DNA of 64,000 nucleotides from Erigeron canadensis (taxonomy: Eukaryota; Streptophyta; Magnoliopsida; Asterales; Asteraceae), in assembly GCF_010389155.1 (NCBI RefSeq), contig NC_057768.1, forward strand, positions 3,470,501 through 3,534,500. Direction: 5' to 3'. Position 1 is the stretch's first letter. Every line of letters starts with the position of its first letter. The notes under the pieces are model-generated. The model was given only the letters and a program-made list of their open reading frames with translations. It was not told where the DNA came from and did not search any database. Positions 25,350 to 35,639 of this stretch are shown piece by piece. A program made the translations under genes and the position numbers.

Positions 25350-26852
25350 AAACTTATGTCCCACGTAAAAACCAAAACCTATAATGATGTCAACTATAAA
25401 AACAAAATCCCTGGAAATAGTTTAAGTTGTTGTAATGTACATTGAAATCACAATTTATAATACAGGTTTATATATAACTGTACAGTTATATAAGAGCATC
25501 CTTAATAGTATTTTTGAAAAGAGAAAAAAGTTCATAAAAAAATGCAAGTATGTAAGAAGTTTTGTAAAAAAGTGTTGTACTATGAGAGTAAAAAGCTCCT
25601 AAAGCTCAAAGTTATATATAAAATACATTATACATTATTTAATCTTTATCTTTATTTTTATTTCTATATAATAGAAGAGCACCTTATTCTAAATCTCAAA
25701 TTACAACTTTGAATAACCTAAATTATTCTTCTTCTTTATTCACTAATTCAAATATCTCTACCTAATATACCTATAATATCCTTAAATCTCAACCATTCAT
25801 TTTACCCCCTCTTCTCAAATCTTAACCACTCATTTTTTCTCTCTTATCCATAAACTATTTTATATCTAATTCATTCAAAATAGTTTATCTAAAAAATCGT
25901 ATATCGATAAATTATAAAAACTATATGGGTCGTTCTTAAAATTTCATGTTCTTTCATTAGAGATGTCATTCGATATACTTTTGACGAATTTTTAAATCCG
26001 AGGGTGGAGCCCGTACGACTAAGACATTTGGCTATCACACTCTATGACTTATTACCTCCCATGACCTATCACCTTCACCATCTCACCGCCACAATGCGTG
26101 AGTACTTTCTCTCGTTATATAAGAAGTTGAAGACATAATCTATAGGTATGTGGAGATTGAGCCGCCTACATGAACGATTCTAAAAACATTGATTTTAACC
26201 ATCACAATTTGGGACCTAAAATCTAAAAAGTTACACATAGAGAAAGTACCTTTTTTTCTTTTTTTTAACATTTCGGGCCCTTTGGTGCAAAGGCTTTCTC
26301 GAACCATACTTTGGGCCCTAGAGGCTCCAATAGTGAATAGTCGTAATCAGTGCAGCTTTATGCTCGATATTGCTACTTTGGGCGGTATTTATAACACCAA
26401 ACTGTGGTCATATTGGGTGCATTAGATTTGTAGCAGACTAGCATCGCAGAGTTGGTTAATTTAACTTTTCGACCATAAGTGAGAAATAATTAGTACTTTC
26501 AAACCATAACATCTGCTATAATTGTCGTTCGGATTTTTTTTCCCCCTAACAACCAATGCATTTTTCGAAATAAATTTTTTGCATTAAACAACCTTTATTA
26601 CACAAAAGAAGCGTCCCGGTGTTGCTTGAAAATTTGAGTGTATTTTTGGGTTCGTGTTTTATATGGCTGAATATTTACAAGAAATCATGTAATCATTTTG
26701 GGTATCATGATAATCTAACATTATACATTTGGGGTTCTATGCATTCTGTTTTTAAAAAAACCTCATTATTGCCATATTGTGTTCTTAATTTGGAAATTGA
26801 AATGAATAACATGGTAGTTTTCCTTGTTGAATTAGGAAGTGTTATTGGTTCT
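25350..26852. other. AT-rich intergenic DNA, no gene seen
   Basis: About 1.5 kb without a recognisable reading frame or terminal repeat. Short open stretches are present but show no family resemblance. Confidence 0.45.
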
Positions 26853-26860
26853 CTTTTAGG

Positions 26861-27231
26861 CAAGGTTGTAAAACTCACCCGAGTCAGCCGAGTTTTCAAA
26901 ATAAACTCCTGACTCCCCACCTTGCCGAGTCAAGTCTGAGTCACGGGTCCTCCAACTTTGATATGGACAAAATGATGATGAAACGTGATATTATCAACTA
27001 CTCTAACGTTTAATTTTCAAGTTTGAATTATTATGTTAATGTTTTTAAACAATTATGTTTAAATTTGAAGTTTGGAATATATTTTTAAAGTTTTATTAAA
27101 TATAATTTCAAAAAACTTATGTTTCTATATAAAATTCCAATCCGAGTTCTCCCCGAATCGAGTCCGATTCCTCCAAAAACTCCTGATTCCCCCCTTGCCG
27201 ATTCGAGTCCGAGCCACGAGCCCCAACCTTG
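26861..27231. mobile_element. Non-autonomous hAT-type element, copy C
   Basis: A 371-bp element. Left terminus CAAGGTTGTAAAACTC; right terminus read backwards CAAGGTTGGGGCTCG. It is flanked by the identical 8-bp duplication CTTTTAGG at 26853-26860 and 27232-27239, the hAT hallmark. Subterminal CCGAGTC/GAGTC motifs occur at both ends, as expected for transposase-binding repeats. No transposase frame. Confidence 0.92.
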
Positions 27232-27893
27232 CTTTTAGGGGTGTGGAGATGATCGGCAATGCCGGCTCAAGATTCTTTAATACCTTAAACGAGATTTATT
27301 TTAAAGACCTAGTTCGTTACCATATAAAGAAAGAAAAAGTTAAAAGTTAAAAAAATACATGACTACTATGAAAAGCAATGACACCGTTGGTCTGCTACCT
27401 TATGGTGGCTTACTTTCCTTGTGATATGTCGTTAGCTCCATAATTTTCCCTTGTAATAGAACTAACCCAAATAATATTAAGCCATTCTATAAAATGTAGA
27501 GGCACAAGAAAAGTGGGGCCCAAAGCGGCTACTTATCTCTTGACTACTATAGAGCCGGTTATGATGACCGTATGGACCAGTGGCCTGTTAGGCTGTTAGT
27601 GATCCTATACTAGTTCTCCGTCTTGTAAATATAGTACTGCGGCTGATAAACTGGTAATTAGCCACTAATTAATCACACGCCCCCTTATGATTAATCATAT
27701 TACCACGAATTAAAATTCTCATGAACAGAAACACCTTACCGACCATCCTACATTATTAGTTACTTACAACCAGCTGTATGTAGTACCACCCAAATGAACC
27801 CCACAAAACACACACACATTATCATGTGACTCTTTTTCTTTCTTCAATTCATACATATCCAACCATTCACAATTATTCCTCGCCATAACAACA

Positions 27894-28277
27894 ATGGCAT
27901 TTCCCCTTCTTCACACTCTTTTTCTGCTATCTATCTTACTCCTTTCATGTCCATTGGCTTCCCATGCCTCCGTGGACGCAACGAACCAGTTTTCGCTGCG
28001 TCCACACTCTGACGAGACAGGCATGGGAATGTCGGTTTATGATGTCGACATAGAAGATGAAGAAATAGATTTTGATAACTTATCGGTCTCAGGACGTAGA
28101 TCTTTGTTATGGAGAAGTATGAGATACTACATTTCGTATGGAGCGTTGTCTGCTAACAGGATTCCGTGTCCACCACGTTCAGGAAGATCGTATTATACTC
28201 AAAATTGTTGGAGAGCTAGAGGCCCTGTTCATCCTTATACTAGAGGTTGCTCCACTATCACTCGTTGTCGTCGTTGA
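27894..28277 (+). CDS. RALF34: RALF34-like secreted signalling peptide precursor
   Basis: Rapid alkalinization factor precursor, 127 aa, single exon. Residues 1 to about 25 form a hydrophobic signal peptide. An acidic propeptide (DVDIEDEEIDFDN) precedes RRSL at 68-71, the site-1-protease cleavage motif. The mature peptide has YISY at 79-82, needed in RALFs for receptor binding, and four Cys at 92, 105, 119 and 125 for two disulfides. The stretch GALSAN...PCPPRSGRSYY and the end TITRCRR match the RALF34 subgroup rather than RALF1/23/33. In Arabidopsis RALF34 is a ligand linked to THESEUS1 and lateral root initiation; that role here is inferred. The peptide would act in the apoplast. Confidence 0.96.
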   Translation: MAFPLLHTLFLLSILLLSCPLASHASVDATNQFSLRPHSDETGMGMSVYDVDIEDEEIDFDNLSVSGRRSLLWRSMRYYISYGALSANRIPCPPRSGRSYYTQNCWRARGPVHPYTRGCSTITRCRR

Positions 28278-28361
28278 TATTTGTCGTCTAGGCAGCAGCA
28301 TTCTGTTACTATGTTACTAATAATTATATCAGATCAACTGTCTTTTATTAATATTAAAGAC

Positions 28362-28394
28362 GACTTAGGCTCAAGCTTGAGGTTTGCCTAAGTC
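28362..28394 (+). other. Stem-loop in the RALF34 3' UTR region
   Basis: Nine-base arms GACTTAGGC (28362-28370) and GCCTAAGTC (28386-28394) are perfectly complementary, and the intervening TCAAGCTTGA is itself a palindrome. It lies 85 bases after the stop codon, within the expected 3' UTR. Confidence 0.7.
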
Positions 28395-28399
28395 TATTC

Positions 28400-30208
28400 T
28401 TAGTACATGCTATTTCAATTAGTTGTGGAATTGGTTATTTTCATATTTGGTGGTGAATTGAATATGTATTATGTTTATTGAACAATATGATCATGATTTA
28501 TTGTGAATCATTTTATTAATAAGTTTCTTCAACTTGAAAAAAAAAACCACAAAAAAATGCATACAGGTAGGATATAAATTCATCTATTTGTCACTTTTTT
28601 GCAGATTACACACTAATTCATTTGTCTTTTGATTCATTTCATCAGAGAGAGGTATGTAATGTAGCCAAAGTATATGCCTAATTTACTTTAGTGTATAGAC
28701 AAAAGAAATGGCAAAATGAATGGAGGATGGAGGGCCATACTTAAGTCATTGGGTTCAATTGTTTTCTAGTAATTGGGTGTGGACTTGGGTGTACTTGACA
28801 TGCCTAAAGTGCCCTAATTTCGAAAAAAGGTTGTGTACAATTTGTTATATGTTGAGATGGTTTTCGAATCATGACCATTTAGCGGACCATTTCTAGCTAG
28901 GATTGCCAGGGAAAACAACTTCAATCTTTCAGAGTTTCAGAAAAGAAAAATGATTGATAGGTGTAGTTGGGGTAGTTTTTTTCTTTTGTTCATTTGGCCA
29001 ATTCTTAAACTAGTAATGAGTTGAAAAGGCTTCTTTAAGAATGTCTGATACATATTGATTTAATGAATAAGTTCCACGGGTTAACAAATGAAAAGCGGCT
29101 GGTACCATTCAAATTTTCTAAGGTGAGAGTGAGGAATGACAGAATCTTCGATACACCTTCACAAAAACCTAATGCTAATAGAAAAGTTCAGCATCTTCGT
29201 CAGTTCTACTCATCATCATCATCAACCGTGCATGGGTCGAATGGGCGAAAATCACCTTTTATTGTATAAACAAAGATACAAACAACCAAGACACCCACAC
29301 ACCATGTGCAAGGTGCAGATCAAGCAACTTGCAGCCCATTTACCACACTGACCCGGATCAACCTGAATCTATGACTCACATAGCTATTGTACAACAAACT
29401 TTAGCACCACCAAAGAAGAGCTAAAACAGAAGAATGAAGAAATGGTTGTCATATGGCCTACATGTGAAATCTCATCTGAGCACAACTCAAAAAATATCTA
29501 TAAATGAATTGTAGGTATATCTAAATCCTACAAAAAGAGCAACTTCATGTGGTAGTGTGGTACACAAGATAGCCTCCATATTTTAGAGCAAAACCGTTTT
29601 TTTAGGCGTGATCACCTTCATGAAAGGTGCACCTTGGCATAATGGCAGATTAGATTTTCTGACACTAGTATGCATCACAATAGAAAATTTTTAATAGATA
29701 TGCATTACCATTACAGCAAAATTTTATTTTTACTCGGCAAAATTTATACTATATAGTTCACGGGTCTGCACATTCCTTAAACCCAACCCCTTCAGGAGCC
29801 ACCTCTGCATACATACCTTTCTTGTTTGTCTCTTCATTTGACTTGGTTACACACCTAAATGAGTCGCCTGCTTCGTGTTTAACCCATCGTTTGGGCTACC
29901 ATGAGGTGCAACCCTAGAGTCCGTCATGGGTTTTCTTTCCTGAAACATAACGCTAAGTTCATTACCATTGATAATAATACTATAGGTGGTCGGTTTGACC
30001 CAATTGCTTATGAATGGGTTGCTTATGGTTATGATTTATCTTAAATGGTTCAAATAAAAGAATTAGCTAGAAAAAGGAACGGGTCATGGGGGTCAATTGG
30101 CAAGCATCCAAAGTGTATTTCTAATGCTCAGGATTCCTTAAGTCACTTTATTTCTACATCTCATTTTAAAACACTATTTTCAGAATTTTGTGCATAGATT
30201 GATGTTCT
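28400..30208. other. Intergenic region between RALF34 and the kinase gene
   Basis: About 1.8 kb with no gene I can support. The right end should include the 3' UTR of the minus-strand kinase. Open stretches near 29063-29351 overlap in two frames and show no family resemblance. Confidence 0.45.
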
Positions 30209-32812
30209 CTACCTAATAATAGAAGTGCTTACACTGTTACGAGACTGGTCTTGGGACTCAAGCATGTGAATCACATGCCCTATCCTAGGCCGCTTCTCGG
30301 AATTTAGATCAGCACAGCGTAAAGCAACTACCAAAATCCGTTTAAGAATATGTGAAGAAGGTACATCAATCAGTTTAGGATCCAAAACTTTTTCTGGACA
30401 CCTCTCTCTTAACATTCTCTTGACCCATTCAACCAAATGTACCTGAAAAAGAAACTCAAACTTAGTATTCAATAGCAATATAATGTCTCTAGTCTTACAA
30501 CAGATGGACACTGTTGCAAAAAGGTCATATTTCTTGTCGAAAAACGACAAAAGAAACTACGTTTCAAGATATGTAAGTTTTCTCTTGACTGGTAACACAA
30601 AGCAGAGTAGTTTATTCTGCATTAGTCCAAAATCAGTCGTTCTTACAAGTCAAAATGTTTTATTCTTTGTGAATAGACCTGAAAAACCGAGAACAATTTG
30701 AATTAACTAATTCATTTAGTAACAAGGAGTGAACCTCTTCTTGTGGTCGTTTGTGATCAACTGGATATCTCCCCGAGATCAACTCCATCAATAAAATTCC
30801 AAAACTATAAACATCACTTTTCTCATTTACCATTCCTGTGCTAGCATATTCTGGAGCAACATAGCTACAAAAATAAGAATCAATCAATTATCTACAAACG
30901 TCAATTGTATAAACAGTGAGTGAACTAAACAAAACAAGAACAGACCCCAACGTGCCCATCACACGGGTCGTTATGTAGCTCATATCTGCACCAAGAAGCT
31001 TAGCTAGTCCAAAATCTGAAACCTTCGGGTTCCAGAACTTATCAAGTAAAATATTACTTGATTTTATATCACGATGAACTACCTTTGGTTCAAGCCCTTC
31101 ATGAAGATAAGTTAACCTACAATTTATCAATAAAAGTCATACTTAATAAAAGCACACTAGTGAATATACAAAAAAACAGATATAGAGTGTAAAAGGATTA
31201 CGCTTTAGCTATTCCAACGATAATCTTCATACGAATCTCCCAAGTAAGAGGACTACAAGGACCTACATCACCATGAACCCATTGCTCTAAGTTTCCATTA
31301 TTCATATACTCATAAACAAGAATCCTGTAGTTAACAAACATTTCCAATTCCATTATCAAAATGAACATTAAAACTGCAGTTATACTCTATCAGAATGAAC
31401 ACGATTTTTTGACGAAAAAGAGTTACCTGTGTGCACCTTCTGCACAATACCCTAACAATCTCACTAAATTCTTATGCCTAACTCTACCAATTGCTTCAAC
31501 TTCAACTTGAAATTCCTTCTCAGCTTGATCTCTTCACATCAATAAAAGAAGAAAAAATTAAAAATTTCTATTAAACAAGATGGGTCTCCAATCTGCATGG
31601 TGTAAGAAATAAGAATCGCTCTGAAAGTAATAGATAAGTAGATAACGCCAAAAAAGAGCCTTGATGAACCACATTTGTAACACTGACTAACACCTGTGTC
31701 TTTCTAGAGCAATCATAACACTAATTGACACGCGGGTTAATTTCCTCAGTGTTACCAAATTAGTCCTCCTTACCCTTTTTTTAGAGATTTCTAAGCTACA
31801 CTGATAGAAAATTTTACACTTCTTATTTAATCATGTTCCGAATCAAGAACAGATAAACATACAATGTAACACCCAAATAAACCCGACACTTTTCAAATCC
31901 CAACTTAAAGCCATGGTAGAATGTAAAAATAAGTAAGACCCAATGTCGTCTTCCCTGGGTTTTGGATCTCAATACCGTCTTCGACGGTGTATGGGATAGC
32001 TTGAGATTTAGACAACCTTACCTTACACAAGGTAGAGAAGGTTTTTAAGGTTCTACCAAAGATAGAAAAGGACCTCCACCCTACCAAGCATGAGGATCGA
32101 ACCTTTGACCTCTGTCTCCAGAGTACTTAAATTAGCTTCAAATTAACTTCTATTCTTATTCCAATACAGGAGGATTGTGTCATTACATACAAATAAATGT
32201 ATATATATACACAAACACATGTATAAAGACTAGAAAGCATCGACCATCAACTAACCTATTATTAAGCAAGTTTTTAACAGCAACATGATGAGAAGTGGAG
32301 TTATCAACAAGAACACCATAATAAACAATCCCATAACCACCTTGACCAATAACATTATCAGCCGAAAACCCATCCGTTGCCACTTCAAGTTCTCTTAACG
32401 TATACCAATGCCCCCATCCCAAATGAGACACTTCAGGTCCCACATTTATCACACTCTGATCATCATTATCACCACCTTCCCCAAAAACCGGCATCAAAAC
32501 CCGGTTCATCTTTTCTCGTTTCTGCTTGAACAACAATGCCTGTTTTTCAATGCCAGTTGATAAACGTTGTTGGGTCGACATTAATGTGTTTTCTTCTTGT
32601 TGTTGTGGTGAAGAAGATGGTAATGAATTTATGGGTGTGTTTGGTTGCGGGTTTAGTGATGGTTTTGAAGATCTATTGTTATTATTAATATTTTTGTATG
32701 ATGTGAACCAAATGGAAATGAGAAACAGAATGAGAACAAAAATGGCCCCGACTGTGATCCCTAAGATGATCCATAAGTGAAGACCAAAGACTAAGGTTTG
32801 TTGATCGTTCAT
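30209..32812 (-). CDS. Receptor-like protein kinase, RLCK-V/At2g42960 type (6 exons)
   Basis: Membrane-anchored Ser/Thr kinase, likely at the plasma membrane. Exons 32812-32256, 31531-31427, 31324-31202, 31116-30946, 30864-30735, 30442-30209 join to 439 aa. The N-terminus has almost no ectodomain: a membrane segment at about 13-38, then a Ser/Asn/Pro-rich juxtamembrane region and the subgroup signature [17 protein letters not shown] (130-146). The kinase is complete: [11 protein letters not shown] (157-167), catalytic Lys180 in VAVK, HRD at 276-278, DFG at 296-298, APE at 322-324. HRD with Arg marks an RD kinase. The activation segment reads GTLGYVAPEY where GTFGYVAPEY is usual. Substrate and ligand are unknown. 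Intron 1 carries a SINE-like repeat. Confidence 0.94.
31930..32135 (-). mobile_element. tRNA-derived SINE copy 1 (kinase intron 1)
   Basis: On the minus strand the copy starts near GTACTCTGGAGACAGAGG, has a B box GGTTCGATCC and continues into a body shared with the copy at 47261-47512 (CATACACCGTCGA, GACCTCC, ACCCAA-CATTGGGT parts). The A-box end is lost or diverged. No convincing target duplication. Same orientation as the host gene. Confidence 0.7.
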
Positions 32813-34632
32813 TAATTTTTAAAGATTTTTTTTTTTTTTTTTATAAAGTTTTTAGTACTAAAATGTATGTGAGAGACCGAGGGTGGAGTGAAAAGGAGAA
32901 ACTTGAAACTGTTTGTGATCTGATTCTGGTACGAAGCTTCTAATATGACGGATGTGATGAGATATGGGACCTACTAAGCTTCTTTCTCCTTTTTTTTACA
33001 ACGTTTGACTTTGTTTTGTTTTTTTTTTCTCTTGAAGGAAACAATAATTTCTTTTTTCCTTTATGCTCTATTCTCGACTTTATAATATAAGAAAAAAATG
33101 ATAAAAATCGATAAAAGAAGAAAAGAAAAAATACTCTATTTATAAAAGACATTCTTGAGTTAAAATGGATAGATAAGAAAAGAAAGAATAAAAGATACTA
33201 AATTTATAATTATATCCCTACCAATTCATAGTTATGCACTCATATAGAACCATATGTATCCAAAATATATTGATAAATTTTCTAGAAAAAAAAAAGATAA
33301 TTGATATTAATAATTGAAAAGCTACATCATCAATAAATTAAAGATGTCGCAGAAGATGTATAGGTATAGCATTATGATGCAACTCAAAAAAAGAAAAAAA
33401 AAAATCTTGCTTTGTAGAAATCTTAAACAATCCATCTCCTACTTCACTTTCATGCCTAAAAAGTAAAACCTAATATTACAGTATCACCGCCTGCGCCTCA
33501 CAGGCTTTCTTTACCATCCTATCAAATTGAGTACCATAAATTAAAATCCACCTTTCATTGTTTGTCTTTTCCTACTTCACCTACAATATATATAGATCGA
33601 GTTACAGGAGGATTGATGGTCGATGTGACTGCAAAGGAATTCAACCTCTGGATTTCAGCAACAAAACAAGGGATAGATTGGTACTTTTATACTGGATGTC
33701 AATCTTTCGTTCCAAATCCGGCCATATTTGGCTGGAAAACTTTGAAACAAAAATTCTTTAAGCTAGTTTTCTTATCATCTCTTTTCCTTTCTTGCTTAAA
33801 AAAACTCAAGAATGCAGTGTTAAGGAAACAAATTTTACCAGATTGGATTCGAATATAAAAAACATGAAAATGAAAAAATATATATACATCTATACTACTG
33901 TAAGTCCATGTTGAAAGTTTACAAAAATAAAACATGCGAATGGACCAAAATACACTTGATAAATTAAATCACCATAAACTCTTAATATTAAATTACACCA
34001 TTAGTCTATTATATTATAAAATATCTTTACTAAACCCCTTTAAATCAAATAATACTACCTACACCAATTAATGATGCCACCACCATCACCATCCGTCGTC
34101 GTCATCACACCACCGTCATTGCCGGCTCGCCGCAGCATGCTCTACAATAAAGTAAAGTTAGAAGCAATATATTAAAGAATATGAAATAACATTAATCACC
34201 GATTCAATTCGATTTATGTAAATTAAAGATAGTAAAGTAATCGGTTAATGTTTAGAAAATTAAAACAAAAGGGAAAACAATAACCTCATGTGGTCTCACC
34301 ATGAAAGTAATGGTGTTTAATAAGTCACATAAATACTAGGCAAACGAAGATAAGGTTTTATAAGATTTTTTTTATAGGGTTTAAAATTATAAAGGTTAGG
34401 TGTATCAATCCATTTTTTTTTTAATGATATTGGTAGATAGATGCCCAAAATGCTAACCATGAAATCAATTATATACTTGTTGCATTACTATCCTCGGGTA
34501 ATACCCGAAGTATAAACTTGTTCATGCCCATCTCCACAAACTAAGAATTACGACCCCTATAGTACTATAATTTTTTATATTTACGCCTTGATAATTTTAA
34601 CGTTTTAACAATCCACTTAATTTGACATGTTA
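32813..34632. other. 5' flank of kinase gene and intergenic DNA
   Basis: The part next to 32813 holds the kinase leader (a T-rich run at 32827-32842) and promoter by position. Beyond about 33200 the sequence is AT-rich. A short open stretch at about 33590-33860 (ending in a Lys/Phe-rich tail) is not recognised. A GC-rich CACCACCATC/CGTCGTCGTC patch lies at 34070-34140. Confidence 0.4.
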
Positions 34633-34640
34633 CCTACTAC

Positions 34641-35151
34641 CAGGGCTGCCAACGAGCCGAGCTTTTATCGAACAACTCGAGCTCAAACTCTAGCTCGACT
34701 CGATCAAGTCGAACTATTATCGAGTTCGAGTTCGAGCTCGAGCCCTAAATTAAGGCTCGAAATAATTATCGAGTCGAGCTCGAGCGTACACAGCTCGGCT
34801 CGAATACTTATCGAGCTTTTCAAGCTTTCCATATATTATGTAAATATTTATATATATAATTATTAAATAGTAAATTTCTAATTCTACAAGGGCTATTTGT
34901 ATAAGTTTTGTTACAAGTGATATATATTTTCGAGCCGAGCTTGAGTCATGTTTATAGACATAAGTCAAACTCGGGTCTTTTTCAAGCTTTTCGAGCCGAG
35001 CTTGAGCCATATTGTAGGTACAACGAGTCGAGCTCGAGCCTACACACCGAAAGCTCGTCGAGCTATCGAGTCGAGCTCGAGCAGAGCAAATATGGTTCGA
35101 GTCGAGCTCGAGCCATGCTAAGCTAGCTGGCTCGACTCGATAACACCCCTA
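34641..35151. mobile_element. Non-autonomous hAT-type element, copy A
   Basis: A 511-bp element from CAGGGCTGCCAACGAGCC to a right end that read backwards is TAGGGGTGTTATCGAGTC. The 8-bp duplication CCTACTAC flanks it exactly (34633-34640 and 35152-35159). Both halves are packed with GAGCTCGAGC/CGAGCCGAGC subrepeats in opposite orientations, so the element can fold on itself. It encodes no transposase. Confidence 0.93.
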
Positions 35152-35377
35152 CCTACTACTGGCCTATTGCGGTTGAAAATAGAGATGTTTCTAAGCGGAA
35201 ACTCTGGTCAACTATATTTGACCTCGATTCAGTGACTTGGATTAGCTTCAAACTTCAATGCATAGCTCAACTCGTTTTTATGCAAAGTGGCATTAAAGAG
35301 CAAACTTGATATCTGTCAAAAACTCAACTCTAAAAGCTCAGTTATTGCCAACGCTGCATTGGTTATGGACTATGGAG

Positions 35378-35486
35378 ATCATCTGTATTATATATCCTGG
35401 ACATAGATATGCACTTGCAGAGTGCAGAACTCTACTGAACAGGTGCCTCATTGAGCCATAGGAAATGAATGAAATCATTCAACACT
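35378..35486 (-). pseudogene. Duplicated fragment of NAPRT last exon and 3' UTR
   Basis: On the minus strand 35482-35432 reads [16 protein letters not shown] and a stop, nearly identical to the C-terminus of the intact NAPRT gene 7 kb away ([19 protein letters not shown]). A 9-base deletion removed Gly-Glu-Leu before the final Gln, leaving the frame intact. About 60 bases after the stop are also similar (TGCAAGTGC, ATATAATACAGA). No upstream exon is present, so it cannot make an enzyme. Confidence 0.85.
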
Positions 35487-35639
35487 GCCACACCTTAATC
35501 TCCCTTAATATTTGAAACCGCTTCATTACTAAATCCTAATAACACTTTGGTCCTACTTAGGTCAAACAAAAAAGAAATAAGTGACAAGTTGTTAAAACGT
35601 TAAACATTAAACATTGGTAACTTTATATTGTAAACAATT

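Noticed and set aside
31861..31890. TGTAACACCC as the start of a gypsy LTR in the kinase intron
   Set aside because: The following sequence runs straight into the SINE copy and intron; no LTR body is present.
33562..33858. 98-codon plus-strand frame
   Set aside because: Starts are near a TATATATAGATC run, codon content becomes Lys/Phe-rich, and no family is recognised; left as non-coding.
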